A DNA stretch of 10,888 nt from Larix sibirica. Its lineage: Eukaryota; Streptophyta; Pinopsida; Pinales; Pinaceae. Positions within the stretch are counted from its first letter, which is position 1; the number at the start of each line of letters is the position of its first letter. A model generated the notes under the pieces. It saw only the letters and a list, made by a program, of their open reading frames with translations, did no database searches and had not been told where the DNA came from. The translations under genes and the position numbers were made by a program. The DNA lies in assembly GCA_004151065.3 (NCBI GenBank), contig NWUY0303892470.1, positions 1 to 10,888 of the forward strand, given 5' to 3'. This document shows, piece by piece, positions 1 to 7,851 of the stretch.

Positions 1-89
1 ATCATGTTTTAGAATCTGATTGGTTTGTTTTCTACATTTTCTTATTATGATTAAAATCACATACTGCCTAATACCTATCAGTCTACAAG

Positions 90-116
90 TTATTGATTAA
101 TGGATTTAATCAATAA
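90..116. repeat. perfect 10-bp inverted repeat (hairpin)
   Basis: The arm TTATTGATTA (90-99) and its exact reverse complement TAATCAATAA (107-116) flank a 7-base loop. The whole hairpin is A/T-rich. It could be a chance cruciform in AT-rich DNA or part of a worn transposon end. Nothing around it identifies an element. Confidence 0.6.
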
Positions 117-966
117 TTAATGAATCAAAAAATTTATAAAAAAAATAAATACAAAATTTTAATCATTTATAAAAACTATATAAGTTTAAACCTCAACTTA
201 CCAGTTGCAGACTTGCAGTTACCACTGTACTAAGCTATCGGCCTTAAGGTACGAGTGTCAGGCTGACGGAAGCCTTGAACCAAAAAGAGAAACAAACTTA
301 AACACTTTTCAGTAGTCCATTGTGAGAGAACATTGCAGTGGTGTTTTCATGCTTATCTTGGCATAAACCATCACTGTTATAGTATCTGAAAGAGAAGATT
401 CGTTGTCAAACAAAGAGTTGTAAGCATTTCTTGGTTAACATGTCAGCCTTCATGAACTTTCTCAACCCATGGGCCACAACCTTCAGTAACCACACTAGCA
501 AATTAGCAACGAAAAGAATGAGAGTCGAGAATAAACAGTGGTCATTAAGACTCGAGTTGGAAGTTCGTTGCTACACAAGTGCCCACGAATTTCACCTCAA
601 AACATGCATATGCAGAGACTCGAGCTACTTGATTGTTGGCTTGATGCGTTGGAGAAATCATGGGGTCACAGTCGCAAGCTCGGCGAAACGTCGAATAGAT
701 GGAAGGAGATTGCAAGCTCGGTCAAATTGATGGAGGGAGGTCGCAACTTGCAAGTAATGGTGTCCAAGTCGAGCTCTAGGGTAAAGAAGTGCGGTGGCCG
801 AGTCGAGCGGAAGGTTGCTTTGTGAAATGAAAGCGAGGGAGATGAGTTAGGTTAGGTATTGCAGTTTTTCCCTTTTTTTGTTTCAATTTTTTTCATTAAA
901 AATTTTGAACCTCAACAAAGAAATTAGCCTTCAGGTCCGGGTTCGATTAAGTTTGGGTTCGTGTTT

Positions 967-1049
967 AGGTTCGGCGAACCTGAACAAATTTCAAATTTTT
1001 TTTGAGGTTCACCAAACCTCGAACCTCAAGGTTTAGGTTCAACGAACCT
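967..1049. repeat. cluster of AGGTTC/GAACCT palindromes
   Basis: Three nested inverted repeats share one hexamer. AGGTTC-GGC-GAACCT lies at 967-981. TGAGGTTC (1003-1010) pairs with GAACCTCA (1021-1028) across a 10-base loop. AGGTTC-AAC-GAACCT lies at 1035-1049. The surrounding sequence from about 930 carries further GGTTCG/GGGTTCG words, so this looks like a short-motif satellite-like patch that alternates in orientation. No protein-coding content is seen. Confidence 0.65.
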
Positions 1050-1347
1050 TGTGACTTGGGTATAGCTACTAAGGTCATTGGTCTAATTTTGAATAGTAAA
1101 TAAAACCTTTTGATTGTGTTTGTGTGTTGGGATGTGAAATTTGCTTAGTCAAATATCTGAGTGATGATGTATCAAATCTGTAATGAATGATATGCGATCT
1201 AAGGTTGTCCTTTATGCAACCCTTTCTTTCTTATGTCCTCAAATCAATCTTAAGGGGTTAGTGTTATGGTGGCTAATCTTGTCTTGGTGACATAACCTTT
1301 TAAGGGGCATGTTTGTGTTCTTGGTGGGTTATGTTTATACACCCTTA

Positions 1348-1752
1348 GTGGTTGACCTAAAGTCACATGGGTGTTAGAAGCAAGCCTTAGTTGTCCCACA
1401 GCTAGGGTTATGGGCCATGCCTTGAATTACCCCAATTCCTATATACTAGAGATCTAAACATTTGCATTCATCAAGCAAGATGATCATTTGATCTTATCAA
1501 TCATATCTTAAGGTTTTTGTCTCTTGTGTATTGCGTTTATTTAACTTTGTGGTTGACCAAAAGTCACATGGGTGTTAGCACTAAGACTTAGTTGTCCCAC
1601 AGCTAGGGTTATGGGCCATGCCTTGAGTTACCCTAATTCCTATATACTAGAGGTCAAAACTTCATTTGCATCCATTAAGCAAGATGATCATTTGATCTTA
1701 TCAATCATATCTTAAGGTTTGTGTCTCTTGTGTATTAGGTTTATCTAACTTT
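1348..1752. repeat. tandem duplication, two copies of about 201 bp
   Basis: Copy 1 is 1348-1548 and copy 2 is 1549-1752. Both begin GTGGTTGACC and end in TTTAACTTT or TCTAACTTT. By eye they differ at about 15 positions plus one 3-bp insertion in copy 2, near 92% identity. Both copies carry a TATA-like word (CCTATATACTAGAG or close variant) followed by a shared segment rich in GATC and ATCAT words. That layout would fit a duplicated retroelement LTR promoter segment. However, I cannot find LTR ends, a primer site or a target duplication, so the identity of the unit is open. Confidence 0.85.
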
Positions 1753-2065
1753 ACGTACTTATATTGATATGTGTTCTAATTAGCAATGACTTAAATTAAT
1801 GCCCAAACACCACCATGGCATCATAGTGAAATTGACCCTTGGGTTGTAACAATGGAAAGTAAATTCTGCATGAGCACAAGAGAATTAGATAAAGTGATTG
1901 TTGCCACCCATCCATATCGATAACAATATGAAGATATCTACAAAGGAGATTTATGTTGAGCTGCAATGGAATCTTGTTGGACACATGCCCTATATAACAT
2001 TTTGGTTCATGACTTTTGTGATCAAATGAAGTTTATGTGCTAACTATCCACAAAAATTTGAGAGC
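1753..2065. other. pre-insertion flank left of the LTR element, nothing recognised
   Basis: About 310 bp of AT-rich sequence lie between the tandem repeat and the target duplication of the LTR element. A 62-codon minus-strand open frame (1796-1984) has no recognisable motif. Before the insertion, this DNA was continuous with the sequence that now begins at 6137. Confidence 0.5.
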
Positions 2066-2070
2066 TTTTG
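2066..2070. repeat. target-site duplication TTTTG, left copy
   Basis: TTTTG directly precedes the first base (TG) of the left LTR. The identical TTTTG follows the last base (CA) of the right LTR at 6132-6136. A 5-bp duplication is the usual length for Ty3/gypsy integrases. Confidence 0.9.
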
Positions 2071-2531
2071 TGTGGTATTCTTTAACCCTGAAACTTAAAA
2101 CAACACGGGATATACAAAGATTTAAGATGCAATAAACCAAAATTTATAATGCAGAACAAGAAACATTAGACAGTAGAAAAGATAAACGTTGTAGGAAATA
2201 AGGCTTATATTATGAGAATCAATTCTATAAGCAATGCTCACATGACTCTTAAGGTTGGACGACCTTTCACTTGAGCAGAGCTCAAGTATAATAAATCTTG
2301 ACAAAACAATCCACACCCTCTTATCTCTTTTAATAGACTTTCAATATCCTAAAACCCTAACTACTTGACTTGGTCAATATTTAATGAGCACCAACTACTT
2401 AATGGGCCTTAATAAATAGAGAGACCTGTTTTACATTAATAGTCTGCTGCTAACTACTCAGCCTTATTCAAAGGTTATGGCCATAACATGACTAACTATT
2501 AAAGTAAGGGAGTTAGGGTGGGGCCCTAACA
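2071..2531 (-). repeat. 3' LTR of the chromovirus-type element
   Basis: This copy is 461 bp long and aligns end to end with 5659-6131. I count about 47 substitutions and two 6-bp gaps, roughly 90% identity, and many differences are transitions. In element orientation it starts TGTTAGGG and ends CCACA. A perfect inverted repeat, CTTGAG-CAGAG-CTCAAG, lies at 2270-2286 but is broken in the other LTR. A minus-strand open frame at 2122-2316 lies wholly inside the LTR and recurs in the other copy only because the LTRs are duplicates. Confidence 0.95.
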
Positions 2532-2543
2532 TGCCCCCCCCTC
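2532..2543 (-). promoter_or_regulatory. polypurine tract (plus-strand primer site)
   Basis: In element orientation GAGGGGGGGGCA abuts the TGTTAGGG start of the 3' LTR. This is the expected position and composition for the RNase H-resistant primer of second-strand synthesis. The eight-G run is also a slippage-prone sequence. Confidence 0.85.
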
Positions 2544-2559
2544 AAAAGCAGTGCTTTCC

Positions 2560-2956
2560 TCAAGGCTGAAGATGAGGAAATTGTTGCAGAATCCCTGAAG
2601 GTTCCTAGGTGGCATCTTCGGGTTGCATATCTTTCCACTAGATCAACAGTTCTTTGATTGTATGCCTATGCAATTGACGTTTCCTAGTATCCAATACTTT
2701 TTTCGGCTAGGACCTTCCTCATCAAGTTCTTGTATCTTGGTTTTCACTTTACACTTGGAGCCCACCACCTTTTTGAGGCATGATACATGAAAGACTAGGC
2801 AATCTTGGAGTGATCTGGCAGAGCGAGCTTATAGGCCAACTGTCCAATGTGTTGTATGATCTAGTAAGGCCCATAGAACTTCAGAGTTAGTTTCTATTGG
2901 GGGTGATTTTTTAGGGATGTTTGTTTATAAGGTTTTAAGTAGAAGAAAAATCTAAT
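2560..2956 (-). pseudogene. pol 3' end: integrase C-terminal tail and chromodomain, broken
   Basis: Read on the minus strand, the segment begins with the integrase tail (LKPYKQTSLKNHPQ, then LTLKFYGPY and AYKLALPDHSKIA). It continues in another frame as VFHVSCLKKVVGSKCKVK. It ends in a third frame from 2697 with RQLHRHTIKELLI, WKDMQPEDAT and GILQQFPHLQP before the stop at 2562-2560. The last part matches the C-terminal chromodomain of chromoviruses, which is thought to steer integration by binding histone marks. There are at least two frameshifts (near 2797 and near 2700). Stops interrupt the chromodomain at 2640-2638 and 2607-2605, the second sitting where the family has the Trp of the ATWE motif. 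The integrase HHCC and DDE core are absent. Confidence 0.85.
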
Positions 2957-2965
2957 CATCCAGCA
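2945..2965 (-). other. internal deletion junction in pol
   Basis: On the minus strand, reverse-transcriptase N-terminal wording (PYQHPFA) stops here. Within a few codons the text becomes integrase-tail wording (LKPYKQTSLK). In an intact element, the RT fingers, palm, RNase H and integrase core separate these, normally more than 2 kb. The exact breakpoint and any microhomology need an intact relative for comparison. Confidence 0.75.
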
Positions 2966-3201
2966 AAAGGGTGTTGATAAGGGCATACATTGCGGGATTG
3001 ACTACTAGGAATCAGTGCAATACAATGGTCGTGCTCCCCACGAGCTGGTGGTAAACCCTTGGGTGTTTCAAAAACTTATTGATGTTTAGAGAGAACTAAC
3101 TACAAATTAGGGTGAATGTTTTGTGGTGGCGTGTCCATGACTTGGATGGCATTGAATTGTGCAATAATACCTGGGTGGCCTTTCTTCAACAACTTCTCCA
3201 A
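2957..3201 (-). pseudogene. protease-RT linker and N-terminus of reverse transcriptase, truncated
   Basis: A minus-strand frame beginning at 3201 reads LEKLLKKGHPGIIAQFNAI. After two in-frame stops it continues as VFETPKGLPPARGEHDHCIA and then NVCPYQHPF. The segment with LPP, R-x-x-DH and the final PY-x-x-PF is the characteristic entry into Ty3/gypsy reverse transcriptase. The catalytic YxDD motif and everything after the PF step are lost at the deletion junction. Its frame differs from that of the protease, with a frameshift near 3186-3203. It cannot yield an active enzyme. Confidence 0.85.
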
Positions 3202-3761
3202 ACGGTGGGAGGTGATAATTTATGGAGAACTAAAGGAAGCCCTTTGAGACGATTGTTGTACCCTTCCTTAGTAACGTTGATATATAGTTCCTTGAATTCC
3301 ATGGTGATCCGTCCCAAAGTCCTTAGCCATTCTTCTCCCAAAACAATATCACAACCACCCATATCAATAGAAAACATGTGTGTTTTCATATGGTAGTCAC
3401 CCATTTGGAGTTTCACATTTTCACGGTGACCCCCACATTTCATCATACCACCATTCGCAATCATAATTTGGAAGTTTGAGATAGGCCAGCCATAGCAATG
3501 GGTTTCTTCGATCACGTGCCTGTGAATAAAAATTTGGGTGTTGCCACTATCAATTAATACAATGACTTTACAGTGCTTGATGTAGCCGAGCAACTTCAAT
3601 GTCTGGGGTGTTGAGAATCCTGATAAGGCATGGAATGATATTTGGGGCTCCTCCTCAGGAGCTTGCAACGTGTGGTCCTATTCCACATGTTGAGCAAGAT
3701 CCTCCACTTATGGTTCAAAAGGGCCTTCAATTTTTACGTCTTCAGGGTGTCATGGGGGGGG
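3186..3761 (-). pseudogene. aspartic protease domain of pol (RVP type), broken
   Basis: The longest open stretch in the window is a 160-codon minus-strand run (3668-3186). It reads ISFHALSGFSTPQTLKLLGY, then VIVLIDSGNTQIFIHRHV, then MGGCDIVLGEEWLRTLGRIT. The DSG is the active-site triad of the retropepsin family, in the DSG variant common in plant gypsy elements. CDIVLG-x-x-WLRTLG is the conserved C-terminal half. The protease normally cuts the Gag-Pol polyprotein in the virus-like particle. The same frame extends upstream to about 3761 through stops at 3680-3678 and 3710-3708. Upstream of that, the reading passes to a different frame at a run of eight G (3754-3761 on the plus strand). The family-like reading leaves this frame at about 3203, and its own stop is at 3188-3186. 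Confidence 0.9.
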
Positions 3762-4687
3762 CATCAATTTGAAATCACTTTTGTTCTTTGCATTTATGCC
3801 CTCAAAAGTATTTTTCATCACAATTATAGCAAAGTCCGAAGCGTTAACGTTCATCCATCACATCAAGAGATAACTTTTGGATTGTTAATGGATGCGTGTT
3901 GGGATTGCTGGGAGGAGGAGCTATAGGAGGCATAGTGTGAGTAGGGAATGAAGGCCTTTTGGGTTGGGCATTTATCACCATTCCAGGTTCTCTAGCTATA
4001 TCACAAGCTTCTAGCCATGTTGTGGGGTGCTACATAAGGACGTGTGTGAATTGCTTCTTTGAGGTAATGGATGAAGCATTCCCTGAAACAAGAATTAGTG
4101 AGGCCCTCTATGTGGATTGCCAATTGCTCAAATGTTGTAATATAGTCTAGAATTGTGTCGGTCTAGCGTAATTTGGTTAACCTTCCCAAATAATGAGTAT
4201 CCCTTTCAAAATGATCATGAAGGATTTTCACAAATTGGCTCCAAGGGACATAACGGCGATAAAATTTATGATGCCATTGCCACCATTGCCAACATTATGA
4301 GTCTAAATATAAGAACCCCAATTTTAACTTTTGGAGGTCATCCTGAATGCCATGGAGAGCAAAATAGTCTTCCATTTGGGTAACCCAACCCGAGGTATTA
4401 GAAACATCAAATTTGTGCATGTCAACCTTTGGGAAGTGGTGCCATGAATTGTTATCCAAAAATGGTGAAGGTCGAGTTTCAGGGAAAAGATTGTGAAAGC
4501 CCTAATCTTCATTGACAAATGCTTCAATGGTAGGAGCCTCTTGTTTAAGTGCTAGCCCCACGGGTTGAGCGATAGCATCAATCACTTGCTGCTGGTTAGC
4601 CATATTGATGGTGATCTGGTTAACTGCCTACTTCAATGATGCCAATTCTTTATTGTCCTGAGGTGGATCCTTGGTCATGTCCTCCAT
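3762..4687 (-). pseudogene. gag: capsid region and CCHC zinc knuckle, broken
   Basis: Gag packages the element RNA. A start codon at 4687-4685 opens a minus-strand frame reading MEDMTKDPPQDNKELASLK. It continues through HFPKVDMHKFDVSNTSGWVT and VTQMEDYFALHGI, and FVKILHDHFERDTHYLGRLT follows, all typical of the plant retrotransposon gag domain. A frameshift near 4045 moves the reading to WLEACDIAREPGMVINAQPK, then a proline-rich hinge, and then the nucleic-acid-binding knuckle CYNCDEKYF-stop-GHKC at 3831-3790. In-frame stops occur at 4630, 4504, 4297, 4165, 4032, 3846 and 3804 (first base of each on the minus strand). The start is chosen because it is the first ATG ahead of homologous sequence; a nearby ATG four codons in is also possible. 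Confidence 0.88.
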
Positions 4688-4777
4688 GTTTTTCTAATTG
4701 CAGGTGTGTACCATGGGACCACTTATGATCAAAAAAGGATTAACACCAACTTATCTCAAACTGACCAGGAGCTAAAG

Positions 4778-4888
4778 AGGATTCTTTTGAAATGTATCAC
4801 CAATTATAGTAATGGTGGGTCCACTCAAAAGGGGTTGTGAGAGATATATAACAACATGATCAGCGCGATTTAAGGATTCTTTTGAAAT
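4778..4888. repeat. imperfect direct repeat in the leader, offset 95 bp
   Basis: The 16-mer AGGATTCTTTTGAAAT occurs exactly at 4778-4793 and at 4873-4888. Flanking similarity is weaker (GGTGGGTCC against GGTGGATCC further along), suggesting a worn tandem duplication of about 95 bp. Confidence 0.65.
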
Positions 4889-4967
4889 AGGTCTCCCACA
4901 AGGGTGTCGGTGGATCCCAAACAGCGGAAGGATTTTAGTTTTTTAATCCCGAATGATTATTACTCCC

Positions 4968-5126
4968 TGCAGAATATTAGAGTATTGACAGAATTTCCAA
5001 ATCCCTTTTGGATCCAAAGATGTAGGAATTTCACTAGTTGGTCACAGAGAATGGTGTTATAGCACTGACAGAATGCCCAAATTCCTGTTGGATGCAAAGA
5101 TGTAGGTATTTCATTGGCTGGCAATA
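4968..5126. repeat. imperfect tandem repeat in the leader, period about 80 bp
   Basis: Two copies share TGACAGAAT (4986 and 5066), CCAAAGATGTAGG or GCAAAGATGTAGG, and ATTTCA followed by a TTGG or GCTGG step. Copy 1 covers about 4968-5047 and copy 2 about 5048-5126. The copies differ at many bases, so the duplication is old. Confidence 0.75.
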
Positions 5127-5644
5127 GGGGTTACGGTTTCTAGGGTCTTGATGACGAGGGATTGTTATGTGCTATAGCTCTCTGATATATGTGCAGGGTC
5201 CAACATTAATACTCGACCGAATCTCTCAAGGCACTAACTAAGAAGGCTCAAGCGTGCCCTTAACCGTACTACCCAAGTATGAGAGAGTCATCTTCCCGAG
5301 TGCTATGCTTGATGCCACTATAGCAACAAGACAGTCGATAGGATTATCTACATCTGGTTTCAGATGACCTAGGAGACTTCCGATATACCCAGGTGGTACG
5401 TGGAAGTCAAATTCTGTATACAGGTGTTGTGTAATGTGGTACTAATCAAAGGGGTACCAACAAAGGTTACAACAGTGTCCAACAAATGTGATTAAGTACC
5501 AATTGTATTCTCTATGTGTATGCTTCTCCAACCGCATGTTTACACGTTGAGCGATAGATCTTGGTGTTGTTTAAAGACACTAGAACACGTCTCTAACCTA
5601 AAAAATATTCTACAAAATTATGGGGCATGTTGGCCCAAGAAAGT

Positions 5645-5656
5645 GCTATGATACCA
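5645..5656 (-). promoter_or_regulatory. primer-binding site for initiator-Met tRNA
   Basis: On the minus strand TGGTATCATAGC lies two bases (AG) inside the 5' LTR. It matches 11 of 12 bases of the plant initiator-Met primer site TGGTATCAGAGC, with G to T at the ninth base. It fixes the orientation of the element. Confidence 0.92.
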
Positions 5657-5658
5657 CT

Positions 5659-6131
5659 TGTGGTGTTTTTTAACCCTGAAACTTAAAACAACACAGGATA
5701 TACAGAGATTTAAGATGCAATAAACCAAAGTTTATAGTGCAGAACTAGAAACATTAGGCAGTAGAAAAGATAAATAATGCAGGAAATAAGCCTTATATTA
5801 TAAGAATCAATTTTGAAAGCAATGTTCGCATGCCTCTTAAGGTTGGGCGACCTTTCACTTGAGCAGAGCTCCAATACAATAATTCTTGACAAAACAATCC
5901 ATAGCCTCTTAGCTCTTTAAACAGGCTTTCAATATCCCAAAACCCTATCTACTTGACTTGGTCAATATTTAATGAGCAGTAGCACCAACTACTTAGTGGG
6001 CCTTAATAAATAGAGAGGCCCTTTTTACATTAACAGTCTACTACTAACTACTCGGCCTTATTCAAAGGTTATAGCCACATACATAACATAACGAACTACT
6101 AAAGTAAGGGAGTTAGTGTGGGACCCTAACA
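5659..6131 (-). repeat. 5' LTR of the chromovirus-type element
   Basis: This copy is 473 bp, 12 bp longer than its partner because of two 6-bp insertions relative to it (near 5979 and 6076). In element orientation it starts TGTTAGGG and ends ACCACA, directly before the primer-binding site. It would have carried the promoter for the element transcript. The conserved pair of short inverted repeats around 5839-5872 (AAGGT...ACCTT) is shared with the other LTR. Confidence 0.95.
6005..6012 (-). promoter_or_regulatory. possible TATA element in the 5' LTR
   Basis: The minus strand reads TATTTATT about 120 bp into the LTR from its 5' end, in a context CTC-TATTTATTAAGG that both LTRs keep (partner at 2411-2418). 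Position and composition fit a core promoter, but AT-rich words are common here and no transcript start can be seen. Confidence 0.3.
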
Positions 6132-6136
6132 TTTTG
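6132..6136. repeat. target-site duplication TTTTG, right copy
   Basis: This TTTTG is identical to 2066-2070 and directly follows the CA end of the right LTR. Together they show that both ends come from one insertion, with no later recombination between elements. Confidence 0.9.
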
Positions 6137-7851
6137 TTTTCATTTGATTGCTGGTTGGGAATTTCCATATCCAGATTATTGCTTCCAAAAGCTATTCAAT
6201 CCTTTAAGTTTAAACTATCTTCTATGGAATGCTTCGGACCCAATGAATGAGAGGAGAACTGATGATTATAAAGTTATATCCAACGAGGGTGGCATTCTAC
6301 CATTGCCCTTGGGCCTTAACTACTCAACTGGATAAGATTGCCATCATGTATGGTCCAAATCTTACAATCTACTGGAGAGCTTATTTAAAGTGCTCATCCC
6401 TAATCCCCTTCCTTCTCTGCTTTTCAAACTGAAATTTCCAGCAAGTTTGAGATGGACTCCATATGCATGGTACAAGTGTTTAAAACAAGGCATACATTTA
6501 TCCTGCCCTACTTAGACTAACTTCTTTGAGATTCCAATCACAAGGGTAGGTCCTCCACATTGCTTGGCTGCAACAAAATGTTGCTTTTGTTCATTATTTA
6601 CCCAGCAATACCTCTCATTGTGACAATTTCGGATAGGCCATTCTGAATGCGTTCACGGTTCAAGACAAAGTTTCTTTCTCCTAACAGGAAAGAAGAATGA
6701 ATCCAAGAAGTGATATGGTTAATGCATTCATGTAAGAAACCCCTCCAACTTAACCACCAGTTATAAAAAGGCATACAATAGAAAGAGATTAGGAGCAAAC
6801 CCATGCCTAGTTCTGATCCTAGTTATTCCCTTGGATTCCTCATAGAAAAATTCAACAAGCTCCGACCAAGGTCTTTGAAAACAATACACAGATGTCCAGA
6901 GACTTAGGACATATGTAATTTGGCCAAATATTAGAACACTATAAGTGCCTTTGTAATGGTGTAATATTTCAAGAGATGGTTAGATTTTAGCCATGTGCCT
7001 TTTGGAAATCACCACAATTGCCTCTTCTGTGTACACTGTAGCCGTGCATATATTTATTCTGTTAAATTTAAACTTGAAATGTAACCTAGGTAAACTATTC
7101 CTTCACGCCAGTTATTAAGAACACTGTTCAAAGTTCAAACATGTCAATCTGAAACTTGAAGCACCTCAAAACCAATGTTCCAAAGCTTCAAACATAAGCC
7201 ATTTCGACAATCGAGTTTAACTCTACTTTTCTAGAAAAAATAATGATATTTTAATGAAAATCATAACCACCCCAGTATCCTCAAACCTTCTCAGTATGCA
7301 TGTAAAATCTCAGCATTCTAAGCCTGAAATAGAAGAAACCATAACAGGAATAATCCCATGTGCTTGACTGATAGGTGAATGCTTTCCCAAAATGCCTAGA
7401 GGCCACAACCTGCATGCCCATGAGCCACAGAAACCACTGTAAAAATAAGAAAGATAAACTTTTAAAGAAATGACTCTGTAAGTATTATTTATATCCCAAA
7501 TACAAGATGCATGCAAGCACATTTAGCTTGAAGATGAAGACTTGTCAATGCACAACATTTGGCACATTAAAATACTAAGTTACAACTGTATTATATTCTT
7601 AAATACAAATCAGAGAAACCTATTACTAATATATGAACCTTTAAAATCCATCAATAAAAATTAGTAATTGCAGCATGAAGATACTATCGCTGTAGCATAT
7701 CTTTACCCTAATGTTAATTAATGGAAAACTTTACATTTCAATGAGAGACTAAACCCCAAAACACCAAATGTACTTCAGGTATGAAAGCACGCCTATAACA
7801 ATAACATCACTGCCATTTCCAAGTAGAATACATTTTCAGAAAGCTTGACAC
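6137..7851. other. about 1.7 kb with no gene recognised
   Basis: This is AT-rich sequence that continues the pre-insertion DNA from 2065. Small open frames on either strand (for example 6144-6335 plus, 6598-6804 minus, 7310-7522 minus) are 60-70 codons and show no domain I know. There are no obvious repeats, RNA genes or element ends. It could be intergenic DNA, an intron, or a retroelement too decayed to recognise. Confidence 0.45.

Larger units (their letters stand above)
1..1347. other. AT-rich non-coding flank, no gene recognised
   Basis: No convincing gene is visible here. Two overlapping plus-strand open frames (431-730 and 538-825, 99 and 95 codons) lie in the one GC-richer patch. Their translations show no domain I recognise, and they overlap each other in different frames. 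The patch repeats the 10-mer GCAAGCTCGG at 674-683 and 712-721. The stretch from about 120 to 180 is very A-rich. Positions 1080-1347 hold plain AT-rich sequence leading into the tandem repeat that starts at 1348. Confidence 0.5.
4688..5644 (-). other. untranslated leader of the LTR element
   Basis: About 960 bp lie between the primer-binding site and the gag start. I see no coding homology. The leader contains two sets of imperfect direct repeats, annotated separately. In intact elements this region carries packaging and dimerisation signals, but none can be assigned here by eye. Confidence 0.65.
2071..6131 (-). mobile_element. Ty3/gypsy chromovirus-type LTR retrotransposon, internally deleted
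   Basis: This is a 4,061-bp element transcribed on the minus strand. Visible parts in element order are: 5' LTR (5659-6131), primer-binding site, leader of about 960 bp, gag, protease, the first part of reverse transcriptase, integrase C-terminal tail, chromodomain, polypurine tract and 3' LTR (2071-2531). The LTRs end in TG...CA and are flanked by TTTTG duplications, so the ends are exact. The internal region is only about 3.1 kb, because almost all of reverse transcriptase, RNase H and the integrase core are missing between about 2945 and 2965. All open frames are broken. The order protease, RT, integrase, chromodomain, with a DSG protease, places it with plant chromoviruses. I cannot decide the clade (Reina, Tekay, CRM, Galadriel) without a tree. 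Confidence 0.95.

Noticed and set aside
431-825. Two overlapping plus-strand open frames of 99 and 95 codons
   Set aside because: They overlap in different frames, show no domain or signal peptide, and have no convincing start context. Frames of this length are expected by chance in the GC-richer patch.
936-946. GGTTCGATTAA, resembling a Pol III B box
   Set aside because: It lacks the final CC and has no A box upstream. It belongs to the GGTTCG-rich repeat patch.
1262-1752. Solo LTR starting with TGTTATGG at about 1262 and including the 201-bp repeats
   Set aside because: I could not find a CA end followed by a matching 5-bp duplication of GTTAG, nor a primer site or polypurine tract.
2122-2316. 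Minus-strand open frame found in both LTRs (also 5710-5892)
   Set aside because: It recurs only because the LTRs are copies of each other. It has no recognised domain and the two versions differ at many residues.
3112-3396. Plus-strand open frames inside the LTR element (3112-3396, 3642-3926, 3959-4150, 4153-4383)
   Set aside because: They are antisense shadows of the gag and protease reading on the minus strand, which carries the real homology.
4324-4527. 67-codon minus-strand open frame within gag
   Set aside because: It is in a different frame from the Gag homology, so it is a shadow rather than a separate gene.
6144-6335. 63-codon plus-strand open frame reading LLWNASDPMNERRTDDYK
   Set aside because: The wording looks more protein-like than its neighbours and could be a lone exon, but I recognise no family and see no supported splice sites. 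It needs a protein search.
6598-6804. 68-codon minus-strand open frame
   Set aside because: There is no recognisable motif and no continuation on either side. Chance is the simplest explanation.
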